Shown here: positions 13,106-26,879 of the stretch, in pieces
Layout of the letters: each line of letters begins with the position of its first letter
Numbering within the stretch: position 1 is the stretch's first letter
DNA from: Dromaius novaehollandiae
Lineage: Eukaryota; Chordata; Aves; Casuariiformes; Dromaiidae
Assembly: GCF_036370855.1 (NCBI RefSeq)
Contig: NC_088101.1
Span: forward strand, 67,889,559-67,953,558
Reading direction: 5' to 3'
DNA: 64,000 nt
Notes under the pieces: generated by a model
What the model was told of the DNA's origin: nothing
Databases searched by the model: none
What the model saw: the letters and a program-made list of their open reading frames with translations, nothing else
Made by a program: the position numbers and the translations under genes

Positions 13106-16100
13106 CATTCTCAGACTTGCAGACACCATTATGATGGACACCGTAACAGAAGCCAATTCAAAACAGATACACAGCTCTTTGTTCAGCAGCTTGGGTGCAC
13201 TGATTCGGTGAGGCACTAGCAATGCAACTCAGGACTAGATTGACGTGGCTTTATCTTTTCTGAGCATTGATCTTTAAGGGATTTTTAAAAAGGGATTTTT
13301 TTTCCATCTAAAGCCAAAATCATTTGATTTTAACAAGATTTCAGATCACCCCTAAAACCAAAAACATTTTCAAACAATCTACGAACATTTAAAATGAAAT
13401 CTGTTATGAAAGGTCATGTATTTTTAGGGGTTTTAAAAATATTATTATTGACATCTCATTCAGCAGTGTAACAATACTGTCTGACACAACATGTAATGTC
13501 ATTCAATACCCTCAATATTCTATTAACTAATTCTCGTATTTTATATAAGGGCAGCTGCACCTTAGTGAAGGCAGAAAACTCTTATTTCATGGATAGAAAG
13601 GTCTTCTGTTTGTACTCTGACACATATTTTACAGAATTTTTCAACAGAATTTCCATTCCACAGGAAGTTTTGGGCTGTTTTCATTCTGAAGGAGAGCGAT
13701 TTGTGAAATGACACTATTTTCCATAAAATGAAAATCATGGGTTTTAACTGGTTCCTGTCCTGAAGAATGTGGCTGACACCTTCCTTCGGTGTCACTCCCA
13801 GCTCTGTTGCCCTTGTCGTCCTGTCCCTTCCTGTGTTACTTACTGCCTTTCAGCTGAGGATTTATGTCTCTAAGGTTAGCAGAAATGATTCTGAGTATGG
13901 CTAGGAAGAAGATTTCATGAAATACGGATGTCATTTTTGGAGGTGTCTCTCTTCAGATCAGAATCACATTCTGAAACCAAAGTTGTGGCCTCAAATTAAA
14001 TATATATTGTTGATGACCAAGCCCTTAATTTTCCAGGTCACAAAGGTTATTACGATCAGGTCTTGAGAGGAGTTGGGTCCTGAGTTCTGCAATTAGTTTG
14101 CAGATGCTTTTATTTGTATATACAGCCTCATCCGTAATCATACTTGCACCATATGCAAAGTCCTGTTTGCAATTCATATAAATTATTGATTCACAGCTTA
14201 AGCTGCACATTTCCTCTATTAGTCACATTTCTTAGAGGCTTTTCATTACTGCAGCATATGGAAGTCCTCCTTTCCTATAGTGCTGTGCAGTGATTAATTG
14301 TAGGAATTAAAAGGTATGTAAAAGATGTAATTTAGGACCAAACTCAACATGGAAATTTCCCCAGCACAAACCTGAAGCAAGCAGTAGAGTTAATGAATGT
14401 TTATACTACTGCTAGCTTTTCACTGTGTGAAGACAATGTATTTTCAGCTTGTCCCATACCAAATGGACAACAGGAGTTTCAGAACTGTTTGTAGGGATTA
14501 ATGACTAGCAGGGAGGAGCTGACGGCTCAAACGCAGTTGAGGGCCATCAGTCATGGATGGTCATTAATTCTCAGGCAACACCCAGTGTCAGAGTTATTAC
14601 TGTTATGAACTGTTGTTTAAAATCTTGCACATGAATGTTTTTAGGGATAGGCAGTTATAGTCAGCAAGTATGGGGCATTTCTAGAAAATTAATGCCTTAT
14701 ATGTTGGGCAGACTGCTTATGTCAGCTCTCACTATTGCTCTCATCTGCTAATATAATTTATTTTGGATGATGGCTGTGGTTTGTGTGCCCATACACTCCC
14801 AGTACAGGACATTTAAATCACATCTGTTGACTTTTCAAGAAGTGTGCCCCCCCCATTTTAAGGCAGTACATTGCAGAAGACAAACTCCATGTTCATATAT
14901 CTGACATGACCAATGTAAAAACCAAAGGAAAGAATTTTAGGTGAATCAGAATTTAAATGAAAATGTCTCCAGAATGTTGCAGGTCGTGTAAGGATGCAAG
15001 AAAGGACACAGAAAGTACAGCAAACTGCTGACAACAGGCTTACCCAAACATGCAGACATATGCCTCTTGGATACACTGCACACTTCTCTAAAATGGGTTC
15101 AGGACTGGTAAAATGTGCAAGTTAATTAAAATACTACCAGTGATAACATAACTATTTTTATGAATTGTATGAAATTAAGGTGTAGTTTCAGTTCCATTCT
15201 CAGCAAATTCCTATCTGTATCACATAAGCCATCATCAGAAAAGATGTTAATTTGACTTCCTTGTTGAAGAAGCCAAAACGTAGAGGACTACAGAAAATTA
15301 AGCTTGCTTTTTCTATTTGACTTGCTTGTTCCAGGTTGCACTGGAGAAATGTTGGTAGTGAAACACAAAAACATTGTTCTACCCTATATTTGTCCCTCAG
15401 GTGTCTCAGTGTGCCTATTCAGCAGCTTTCAAAACAGCAATATTCATTAGCTTTTAAGGAATGGAAAATCCATAGGTTTTTTTAAGTACAACTACTGAAG
15501 CTGGCAATCGGACATATAAAACAGAGCACATGAGCATCTGCAGAGGTAAGCCAGGTAGTCAAAAGACTAGTGTGAGTATACTCTTCTAGACATCAAAGTC
15601 TGCCAAAGGACATCCATCCTTTCCTCTTCTCCCTTTCAAAACTTCTCTTTGCCATGTTCCAGATCTGTTTATTTTCCCTACAGATCCCAATAGCAATAGG
15701 GACTTAGGAGTCCTATTGAGATCAGGGTCATATATTAACCTAACAGTCTCTGGTATAAGGTTATTACTAATCTCGCTTCACGTGTGCTGTCTCTGAGGGC
15801 AGGGCATTTTAGAAGTGTTTAATTGCTCTGCAGGGAGAACTTATGTCTTATTCAAGCAGAAAATAAAAGGGTCAGGAAAAGAAGTAAGGAAAGAGATAAA
15901 TTCTCAGATAAAACTGAGTGCTTAAGCTGCCATTATAAAACATACAGACATCCATGCAAATTCAAGAGTTGTGTATTTCAAATAATAGGAAAAATGCCTG
16001 ATCTGTAGATGCAACAGTGTCTTTTATGCACACCTGTTTGGGTGCACAACAGCTTAGATTCTTGATCTTGCAGTGAACTCTTTGTCAGCAGGTCCCTGTG

Positions 16101-16869
16101 CGTAGGTGCTTAGTTTTTGATAATGTAGCCTCTAAGTCTGTCTTTAGAATAGTTTTAAGATTTCCATGAACTTTGCTCAAAAATGTGCCAAAAGACTTCC
16201 AAGTAACAAACATGCTTTTGCAATTTACTGAAACTTTCCCCTTGTGTTCCAGAGAAGCAACCTCCCCATTACTCACCAGAGAGACACACGAGCCAAGGAG
16301 GAAGGAAAGGGAATCAGCTAATAAAAACAGGCAATTCCCTTCTTTAGTGTCTACACTTAGTCATTAAATAAAAAATAGAAGTGAAATCCAAACCTTTTTT
16401 TTTTTCCAAATGGGTCATTGCCTCAGTGAGAATTGAATCAGGTTTATTTGTATCTTGGTTTTGATCAGAACTTTTTGTAATTAGTTGCTTTGTCAAAAGA
16501 GTACTACTGCACTTCATACCATAGCAGGGCTGTTGTGCCTATGAGGTACTCTGTATCCTTCCAAAGAAATCCAGTCTCCTAAGTATATCTTTTTACACTT
16601 CTTCAAATGACTAATGAACTATATTACCCAATAAGCAAGGGGCTTGGGGGTATTTTTGCCAGACACTAATTTTACTTGGAAAAAATTAAGTCAAGGCCAA
16701 GGCACAAAGTTCAGATCTAAATCAAATTCACTCTCCCCTAAAGTCTGAGCATGTTGCAGCCCGAGGTTTCCAACTGACTCTTCTTAAAAATGAGCTTTTG
16801 CAAATTTTCAGTGCTCAGCTTGCTTGGGGTTCAAGGCTTGGTTCATCAATTGGGAATTGTAAAATCAGA
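13106..16869. other. Intergenic, no gene seen
   Basis: AT-rich. Contains only the palindrome at 14497-14568. Short frames lack any family resemblance. Confidence 0.6.
14497..14568. repeat. 72-bp imperfect palindrome
   Basis: Outer arms ATTAATGAC (14497-14505) and GTCATTAAT (14560-14568) are perfect inverted repeats. Inner arms CTGACGGCTCAA (14519-14530) and TTGAGGGCCATCAG (14537-14550) pair with small gaps. All share one centre near 14533. It could fold into a long hairpin or be a small non-autonomous DNA transposon; the family is not identified. Confidence 0.75.
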
Positions 16870-16940
16870 TTTTACAAGCTATGTAATGCAGGAGGACAAG
16901 CATAGATGATCATAATGTCCCTTCTAGCCTTAAGAATATC
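16870..16940 (+). mobile_element. CR1 LINE 3' fragment, old
   Basis: ATGCAGGAGGACAAGCATAG then ATGATCATAATGTCCCTTCT and AGCCTTAAGAATAT matches the 3' end of old CR1 elements as I remember them (AGATGATCATAATGGTCCCT then TCTGGCCTTAAAGTCTATG). Only the last ~70 bp are recognisable. Confidence 0.7.
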
Positions 16941-19900
16941 ACAGTCAAATAGAAGTAGAAATTTTCAAAGGAAAATGTCAGTTGATACATGATGAAATGG
17001 TAATTTCTGTTCACTTCACACTAAAATGTATTCAAGCCACAAGAGTGATATTCAAACCTTACTTTCTGCAAGACAATACCACACTTAGTAATGCACCAAG
17101 TAGTATGAATTGTAACTCAGGAATCTCCCCTGCAAGTTTTCAAGAGGTAAAGTAAGAAAATAGGAGGAAGCAAAACCCAAGCACATAATTCTTTTTTCTT
17201 GAGTTATTCTCTGAAATCTTTATACACAAGATCACTGGAAAGATTTTGGGGATACCTCCTATATGCTTACTACATCAAAGAGGCCACAACACAGATATCC
17301 ATAAACTAATCAATGTTACACAGTCAAGGAAGCAATCTTTCCATGCATCCTGGCCAGAGCAAATTCTGAAAGGCTTTTTAGTGCCAAAGCAGTTGAACTA
17401 AATTATAAATTGGCTATATTTAGCCATCCCTCAAGATTTCAGTTTCTGAGTATCATTTGGCTGCAGATGAAGATGCAAAAGGACTCACACTCACAGGTCA
17501 GGTTATCATATATCAGTTGAGCCCCAGGGAATACCTGCCTGTACACTTCCAACCTGGCCAAACACAGGGTAGCATGGCATAGTTTAGCCATCTTTCACCA
17601 CAGGCAAAGCTATGTCAAATTGCCTTACATTTTCCGTGGGCTAAAAGCATTCATACTGGAATTACCACATCTCAGCTGACAGATGGTAACTTATTAAACA
17701 TCAGTATGCTGAAGAAGAGTTCAAACCCTCAAGACTTCTGAGGCTTTGAAAAGAAAGAATTTATGAAGTATGCCATACAGCTTCCACCTATACTGCTAGG
17801 TATACATTTGCAAGTGCTTTTTGGATATAAGGTGCCCTATATGCAAAGTCAAGCAGACGTGGCACTTCAGCTCCTCTCCTCCCTCCCTCCTGCTCTCAGG
17901 AATTATCATCCTATTGAAACAAGCAGGCTATTTGGCACAGTCCTAAGTGTGGTTACATAACAAAGCCAAAGAAAGCAGCTCCCACAAATCCAAGCCACAG
18001 ATTAAGTCCAGTTTTAGAAGATAATATGTATGATAATGACAATGAGAATTATTCTATAAGAACGAACAACTCTCTGGCTCCATATGCTCACAGTAATTAT
18101 ATGTTTAAAAGACTTGTATGTGAATATTCCAAAATACAATAAAAAGCAAGTATTGTAGTCAGGATGGTATTTTCCATTCATACTTCTTACCCGCACCTAC
18201 AAGCCTGCGTGGAGGTGAGCAAACTAGTTTGTATGGGCCACTCCTTGGCTAACCTAAGAGCTGTCTCTGGAAGCAGTACTAACAGTATTCTGTACCTGTA
18301 TGCACAGGAAGGCGACAGAAGGTGAAAAGGAAGAAAGGAGGTAGACTTAAGAACTAAAGTGTCTTGAACTTCTTCTGGAAGTCAGAAATGCACCTATAAA
18401 TTCTTAAAAATTCTTCACTGACCTAGAATACTGTCTGACTCCTTTATAAGGCATACATATTTTAGGGGCAGATGCACAGCCACATTCTTCTGTTTGCAGG
18501 TACTCAGTAACAAGTCTTTGGAGAGTCTTGGTACATGAAACATTGTTTTTCTCACATCATTTGCGAAATGTGTCTCATTACTACCTTTTCCAGCAGTTTA
18601 AAATGAGTCATAAAAGAACTGGTTGCTTGTCAGATATGCTACCTACGTGTTCTGGGGTTCATGAAGTATGTGTCCTCCAGCAGAACTTGACAATCAGCTA
18701 GCGGTTCTTCGATGTTTATATTTGCTTTGTGACTTTGTATTATCATCATTAATGAGGACAAGAATGAAAATGAAAAGCTATGTGCTTCATTAATAGGAAC
18801 TAGCATACAAGTGACATGATTTTGGCTAAACTCAAATAGAACAGTAGTTGACGGGGCAATCAGTGAAAAGAACAAGAACTTTCAGACACTGTAATTCACA
18901 ATATTCACAAGTTTAAGTGTTACATGTGACTTGAGGTTCTAGCCCTATTACTTGCATTTATCTTTTACTCCCTATGGTTGATGTAGGAAAAAATGCATGG
19001 CTACAATTTCATAAAATATTTGAACAAACTGGAGTTGTTTATGAATGACAAGAAACAGAAGTGAATTTCAGACATTCCAGAACTAGACACACAGCTGTCA
19101 TAAAAAAGGACAAAAAACAAACAAGCAAAAAACCCCACCCTACGTTGTAGCATATGAAGCACAAGAATTAATTCATCATTATAGCATGAACAGTTGTCTC
19201 AGATATGCTGGCTTGTTGAATGTTGAGTGAGGACTAGCTAGCTTTGTCCAGGACAAAATTTCTCATGTTTCTTCAGTCAACAGATCTCCTTGTCTGTGGG
19301 AACAAGTCATAAAATGGACAAACAGAAAATAGAGGATATCAGCATTGCATCTGCTTAGCCATTTGAGACCAGAATCTTTTACTGGAGAGGTGACCAATAC
19401 GGAAAAAAAAATCCTGTAAGCTTTTCACTGAAAGCGGTCACAGTGAAAGCACACTGGCTGAACAAGGTACATGCCCTACAGATCTTACGCACAGGACTGA
19501 ACACTTAGGAGTGCCTGATGGAATGAAACCAACATACCACTCTTCTGGTTTGATCAGGACATTATCAAGCCCAACTTCCTTCTTTTATCACTGCTTTCCC
19601 AGTGCTTTGGAGCTTTCTCACCAAACAGGTCTGCTCCTAGAATGCACCGGCTCTCCAGAAAGCTTACTCATCTTAAGAGAACAGAACTACTCATTCACTA
19701 AGGCTTTAACCAGCCGCCCAGCTACCTGATGTTAATTATCATCAAAATGTAAATTCCAGATGGCACAAATCAATGAATCAGACAGACAGAAATCACTCTT
19801 GAAAAAGTATAGCACAATAACCAGAATAGATAGTTCGTTATGTAAAATAGCTCATCAAGCCAGATGATTTAATTGAAATGTTAGACTGAAGCACTGGATT

Positions 19901-20139
19901 CTGTGAAGAATAAGCAATGCATGGGACTGGTAAGATCAAATGAACTTGTGTAGGGAAAAATGTTCCAGTTTTCAACAGATTTTATTACCTGTTTCACAGC
20001 TGCTGGATGATCCCATCCCATATATGTACATCAAAGCTCAAGAAAAGTGGAGAAAAATTAGAGCCATAAACTCTGAAACAGTTCTGTGGCTTTCCTTATT
20101 GGTAACAGTTAGTGAAGAACAAGTTTGCCTGCTAAAGAT
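16941..20139. other. Intergenic, no feature seen
   Basis: AT-rich, with no repeat, exon or RNA gene that I can recognise. Confidence 0.6.
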
Positions 20140-20600
20140 GGAAATAGCCAGCACCTCCTTCAGAGAGGCTACCAAGCTCCTTGAAAAATAAATAGTTTTT
20201 CCACTCTTCAGGAAGGAAACACTAAACCCTGAAGATCTCTGCAATTGCCATCTCATTCCTGGGCAAAACTATTAAAAAAGCAGTAACCATAAAGTGCCAA
20301 CAGCTCGCAACTGCCAGCACCTGGAGGCCTCACAGTCGGGGTTCAGATCAGGACACGGAATAGAGACTATCTTTATTGACACTCAGATTACCACTAACCG
20401 AAAGAAAAGCCTGATATTCCCTTATATAGTCATATGCAGGGATGCAATAAGCCACCACAGAGTGGATACAGAATGATACCCGCAATGTCTTGTTTGAAGC
20501 AGAGCTCAGACTGACATTAATTACATCTTCTGTCCAGGCCTTCACCTATAGCGTGACACATGCTATCCTTCTCCTTTAACAGCTACACAAGCTTATTGGC
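20140..20600 (+). mobile_element. L2/L3/CR1-like LINE reverse-transcriptase relic
   Basis: Two conserved reverse-transcriptase blocks survive in different frames. AISFLGKTIKKAV (20247-20288) corresponds to the family's ISLLPFLGKIIEKAV. SQSGFRSGHGIET (20330-20368) corresponds to FQSGFRPGHGTET. They are in the expected order and spacing, with a frameshift between them. Weak similarity may continue to about 21150 (a KLWKVA*KLL stretch near 21090 recalls the LINE C-terminus). Dead. Confidence 0.8.
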
Positions 20601-23169
20601 AGATACGCTAAGGTGGGAGAGGCATAGCGGATAACCCTGCAAGACACACTTATTCTCAACAGCTACAGCTATTGCTATTTTACAGTAATAGCAGAATGCC
20701 TACAGGAAGTCAGTTCTTCGATAAAGCATGGATAGCTTAAGCTGAACTAAGGCAAGACCTGGTCTACGTTGGTCAGACTGGGTAAAAAGCTTTGAGCTGC
20801 CTGAAAATACACCAGAAGCCTTCAGAGCCTAGGTATCACAGTCACGTAGTGCATCAGGGCCTTGACTGACACTCCAGTAGGTGTGGGTAGCCAGAGACTA
20901 TCACTTCCCTCCTCTACTCTGCGAGAAAGCTTATTGCTCTCTCTTCAGTAAAGATCAACCCATGCCTTGGTCAGCTCCAGCCTTAGGTAGCCTGATTGGC
21001 TGTAGCTAAGTAATCTTTAAGCACTAACAAGACTTCATCTGTCCTCTTTCTCATTGACTCAGACCACCACCTGAATATGCCCATCCATAAGCTTTGGAAG
21101 GTGGCTTAAAAACTTCTTCCTGATTTCTTAAGCGCTCAATGGGCCAAACCCCAGAAACTAAAATGAAGCAGGCCTCTGCAGCTGCTCTGCTCCTCTGGGA
21201 CAACACAATCACAATATAGCAGTGTGTGTTACAAAAGCCTTCCACCACAAGGCTAACAGAACCATCATGGCTCTTGTCTCCAGTAAACCTCAGGCAACCT
21301 TCCTGCCCTGCAAAGAACTCTACCTGAAGCACATTTTTGAAATGAATATGAGAAAAGTATCAGAAACAACATGAAGTCTATTAGGGATTTAGCTAATTTT
21401 TGGAGAAAGCATTTACACACCATAGTGATAGATAATGATACCAATCCCAAAAACAGATTAGTTAACACTGAGGAGAGAGAAATAAAAACAGGAATACAGG
21501 CAGCCAGAGAAGAGAGTTCTAGTAACTGGAACTGGAAGATAAACAAAAGGGAAAAATTGAAGGAAAAGGAATGCTTCTTTTAATCTTGTGGAAGGAAGAA
21601 GGTCAAGGAAAGAAAGGCATAAGCACAAGATTATGAAGGTGGGTTTCTCAGCTGAGTACCCAAGATACTGCTCAATCGTATGGTGGATATAATGAAATGT
21701 AACGTTTCCAAGTTTGGGGTAATATCCTATCTTTCTCAGAAAACATGAACCATCCTCAGTTCCAAATAAAAATACATGACTAACGTGTATATCCGGGCGA
21801 GACTGAATGAGACATTTTTGTGCCATTCTGGTGATACAGAACAGCTGGGATGGACCTTCAACATGTTTCCATGTTTTGACAACATGGAATCTAAACTGGT
21901 TTCTCCCTTTTCCCCTTGTTTTTTCTTTTAAACGGTCCCCCTGGCAATTATGAAGAGGTACTCCTCTTGCATACTGTACAGTAATCTCCATTTTCGTGCT
22001 CCTTGGAATTAAGCACTGACTTCATTGTGTGGAAAGTCTTAAAAAAAAGTGGAGGTGTGTGTGGGGGAAATCATTTCCAAGTGACATTCCAAGCCCCTCC
22101 CTCTCGTTGGCTCCGAGGAGTAATTACTCAGCTGGAAAATGAAACAACGCTGCTATTTTAGTGTGGCTTAGGACCTTGGGCCTGGTTTCATGTTTCAGAT
22201 TAATGCTTTCTGTGCCTTTTGGAAATTCAGAAGAGCAGAAAAGCCACTCTTCAGATAGAGCTGCATCCTGTAGTTGTGAAGCATTCTGAAGAAATGCATA
22301 ACTTGCTGCCCCTTTCCTATTTTGCTGTGTCCCACTGAGACAGAAATAGTTATTTTCCCTCCCACTTGAATGAACTTCTAACCTGCATCTACAAAGTCAC
22401 ATCTGTTCTTCCTGACCCTCTATCCTGGGTCTCTGGTTGCTCTGTGATGAACACTTATTATACTTTGTTGCAACAAACCAATAACGCCAAACAGACTGAA
22501 ACAAGCCATTTAAATATGAACCAAGATAGGCCACTTATTGGCATCTGAAAAAAATCTAATCTTATGATCCCACATAATTCTAGTGCTAGCAGAAAGTGGC
22601 TGGCTAGAATGCCAAGACCTTTAAAAAAGGAGCTGAAATTATTCCTTCAGCACATTCTTTAATATTCCAGTAAACAAAGCAAAAATATTCCATTTACAAT
22701 TCTGCCATTTCTTATATTCCAGCATGGTGGTCACTCCAAGAACACAGACACACTGGGACAGTGGTGAAATGCCATGCAAGGGGAACTTTGACATAACGTA
22801 TCAGTCTGAGGAACAAATCAAAACAAGGTACCACTTTGCAGAGACAAGACAGGCTAAGACCAAACTCTGGAAATAGTGAACTGTTTCCAGATTCAGAGAG
22901 TAAAGAATAAGAGCTTCCAAAGGCAACACAATCAAGGAATAATCAACAGCCAAGGAAAAAATAACTAGAGCATTGACTCAATAACTTGCCTTTCCAATAT
23001 AATCATAAATCAGAATGGAATAAACCATAGACTCTGTGAGTATCTGTATCTTCCTTAGGTCCATGCTTTTAAAGGAGCATGGTAGGAAACACATTGTTTT
23101 AATAGCATTCTATAAGCTACTTGCTCATTTATTTGTATCTTCTAGTAATGTCATAGCTTTTAACATACA
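20601..23169. other. Intergenic after the LINE relic
   Basis: The first 500 bp may be faded LINE 3' sequence. A 177-codon minus frame (21991-21458) from an ATG is unexplained. A perfect palindrome GAGTAATTACTC lies at 22118-22129. Confidence 0.5.
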
Positions 23170-23320
23170 AATTGCCATGCCTGCTCAGACACAAGGTCCA
23201 TCTAGACCAGGATACTTTCTTTTAAAATGGTCAGCAGCAGATGTTCCAACAAAGGGCACAAGAAGCCCCACAAAAAAAGCCAGATGTGGTATACTCTACA
23301 GCCTTACTTTCTGCCCCAGC
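23170..23320 (+). repeat. Ancient amniote interspersed repeat, copy 2
   Basis: It reads AATTGCCATGCCTGCTCAGA, then AGGTCCATCTAGACCAGGAT, TGGTCAGCAGCAGATGTTCC, AGGGCACAAGAAGCCCCAC and CAGATGTGGTATACTCTAC. This is the 5' part of the same remembered family (TTGCCATGCTGGGTCAGACC, then GGTCCATCTAGCCCAGTATC). Material to about 23500 may continue the element. Confidence 0.6.
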
Positions 23321-26300
23321 TCTCCATACACTCCCTTCTTCATCACTTAATAAAAGACCAGTTTCCTTTTCAAAAGTCTGTATATTCGTCAATGTACTTA
23401 CAATAACAATCCATACTTCTATAAATTCTATCAAAAAAGCAAGTTTATCAGCAAAGCAGAATGAGAAGAATAAATTCTCAAAGCTGTATGAGATTCATCT
23501 ATAAATCCCACGTATACAGTTGCCAGCAATAACAGTTAATAGTAACTACACTGTACAGCATCAGATCCCACTGTCTGCCCTCCCCTGAGAACATTATTGA
23601 CGGGGTGATTCTCTGCGTTTGCAGAGTCTGGGAATGTTTTCAATAGACAGTGCAAAAGCAGACACACAGTCACACCTCAGATCTACCATATGTGTAAAGA
23701 TGGAACTAATACCTGGCTGATTCTGTGAAGTTTAGAGCTCTTAAAAATTCTGGCAACGTGCACTTTGCTTATGCTTTACTAAGATAAGCATACATTTAAT
23801 GGAATAAGTGCAAAAGTGAAATCTTATTACTTCAGATGATTTCTTCAGTCTTTGGGAAACCTAAACACTTAAAATGATTCACTGATTTCTAACATGATTA
23901 TCAGACTCCTACAAAGCTTTGCATATTATCACATTATTTCTCCTGGTGATAACATACACAAAGTTGGAAATTGTCATCCCTTAGCTCTAACACTGAACAG
24001 AAATCAGTCACCAAAAAACAAACTTTCACTCTCTTTTCCTTACAAAAATCCATGATAATTCACTCTGTCAAATCAATGAAAGGACTAGTCTACCACATGC
24101 CTCACATTCAAGTTACTCTTTGAAATCCGTAAAACAATTCAGCCCTATCTGATAGCAATCATAAGAGAAAGCAAAAGAGCTGTGCTCCATCAGGTGAGCT
24201 TTTCTTTTTTCTCTTCTCCCAAGTGCCCTAAGAGTACTCTTATTCTGCAAATGGGATAGGACATAATGTCACCAAAGCACTGCCATCACTTCCTTCTGTG
24301 TGTTGCTGAGTCTTCACAAGCAAAAAAGTGTCTTTTCATCACAGCTATTTTGCAAAAGTGTCAACAGGAACTCATTTTGTCGGCACTGAACATGGGTTTT
24401 GGCCTTTATTTAGTGAAAGAAATCAGGAAATATTACTGCACTCAGTCTCTCTCCAGAAAACTGCGAGACTTTGAAATTCATTCTGTTTCCCTCAGTCTTC
24501 CAGTACCTGCCATAAGTTGCTGCTTCAGGGAGCTGTCCCAAGAACTGTGAAATAGGTTTGTAGAGGACAATGCAATCTAGTGGCAAAGTGTCTGGTGCAA
24601 GGACATGAGGTACAGTGACACGTGAATAAAGGTGGCTGCTGTTTACTCTTGTTCCTTGTACCAATATTATGAGTTCATTTCTCTAGGCAAAGCTTTTTCA
24701 TCACCGATAAGTTGATTTAGAGAGAGAATATACGTATGCATATACATATATATGTGTGTGTGTGTATACATATATATATACATATATATATATATACAAT
24801 CAAGCACAGAAATTTACTCCAGAAAAAAACACTTCCTTCCCTGAAGCCCGAGGGATTTCATGAGATATTCCAATCCCATGCCCTAGGCTAGCAAGCTATG
24901 AAACACACAGATCCTTAGAACAAATAAAACAAGAGACACCAAGTTACAGAATTATTTAATAAAACACTTAAATAAAAGTACAGAATCTTAGGGACAATTT
25001 CGTAATAACCCAATCAGTTAACTATAGCTTTGGACTGAACATCTCTTACTTCATATTTTCCTGTTTTTCACATTATGCCAGTAAAATGATTTTTATTCAA
25101 GATTACTGAAATTAGAGACAATTTATGCTGCAATATGTGAAAAAAAAAAGGAAATAAATTCTGTCCCTTAGTTTCTGAATGACAGGGCAGCATTTTAAGC
25201 AGTTTTTCCAGGGAACTAGAAGGGGCTCTGCATACCCAACTTTCTCTGGCATTATGGCTGACACGGGTGAACCAAACCTTCTGAAGAAACCAAGCCTCAA
25301 TTTCTCTAATACCAACCAAGCATTATGGCCAATACAAGGTCTGGATTCTGAAAACTGAGCTTCATCCAAAACAAATTTAGGGATTAAAAAAAAAATCCAT
25401 CAAATCTTGCCACAGAAAGGTTTGAAACAAAATCCAACAAAAGATTTCAAATTAAATTTTGTAGTTTATTTTGCCCTCTTCTCTCCACTATGGAATGTAA
25501 CAAGTTCAACAGAGTCTTGGGGATTTTCCTTCCTTTACTATTGTCATGTCTATTGTTTCACTTACTCTACGAACTTCCTTCTAATTGGGAAACTTAGGGA
25601 GCAACAAAGTGTCATAACTGTGGTGCCCTTATGAATCCTGAAGTTACAGTGCAGGGGAAAAGCTTGGTTTTGCATGTGGAGATGGAATACAGCTGGACAT
25701 TATAAAATTTGGTGGCACTCACTCTTAAAAGGAGGGGGAAATTAAGAATACAAAAATAACAATTTTCCCCTTGTGTTTAATGGAAAATTCATTTCACTTC
25801 AAACTCAGTGATGAAATGACAACAGCAACATTCTGACACTCATTTTTAATTGGTTTTCCATTTTTTCACCTGCTGTATTCACTACTATATCAGAGCTAGT
25901 GTGCAGGAGTTGCAACTGTTTTTATTGATAATCACAGCACTTGCAAGAACTTGGGCATAGTGACAAAAGACATCTAAGAATCAGGACAGACTTTACCTTT
26001 TAAAAGTGAAATAGCAGAAGCTGGGAGGTAGTCATCTAAGCAGAGTAGAGCCCATTCACGTGTGAAACCCTGAGAGATTTTCAGAGTTGGGATTATCCCC
26101 AGATATGTTCTCTAACAATTGCTTTGTTTGCTTTTCTCCCACATTTGCGTCACTTCTTCTGTCACCTGTATCTCATTCCCCTTTTTAATCATTCTTCTTT
26201 GTGTCTCTTCACCATGTCCCAAGCCTATGGTCTCAGATGTGCATTCCTCCCTCCTTATCAGTGCACTTTCTTCAAAGTAAGGAGCCTTTCTGGGGCCAGC

Positions 26301-26879
26301 ACTAGTTATCTGCATTTAAAACACCTACAGAAAAGACAGAGTTTCTCCTCCTCTGCTGCCTGTGAAGTACAAAATATTCCTCCTGAGGAACATAGCCCTG
26401 GGTCTCAGCACTACCACTTTTTCATTTCCATTTCCATTTCTTGCTGCAGGAATTCTACCTAGAAATTTATTAATCCCTTGCTTATGTCTACTTACTTCTC
26501 TCCAAAAAAGGAAATAACCTATTTCTAGAGACCAAAGATTCCTCACCGCCCAGGAGTCATGACAAATTCAGCCCTGGGGAGGAGTGGTGGCTCCACATTA
26601 GCCAAAATATACACTGAAGTGCTGTTCTGGTGCTTATGGTTTCCAAAGAAGTGTCATGTGGCGAGGATGTCACTTGGTACTTGATAGTTTAATCAAACCC
26701 TCAGGGTTAGCAGACATTAATTATCTTGTAGTCCAAGAGCATTAATCCCTTCTCAAAGTGACATCATTTAAGTATGACAAATGCGTATCCTTTCACTACC
26801 CTGACTGGAAAGCAAACGCAAAATAATTCATCAACGGTATCGTTTTATCAGCATTGTCGCTCAGGCGGAAAGCATCACA
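23321..26879. other. Intergenic, grading into the orphan CpG island
   Basis: Contains the TA/TG microsatellite. The last 250 bp before the island have several TAAT homeodomain cores and could be regulatory. No gene is seen. Confidence 0.5.
24729..24797. repeat. TA/TG compound microsatellite
   Basis: Alternating pyrimidine-purine tract of TATACATA, (TG)n and (TA)n blocks, about 70 bp, with no interruption of the alternation over most of its length. Confidence 0.97.
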
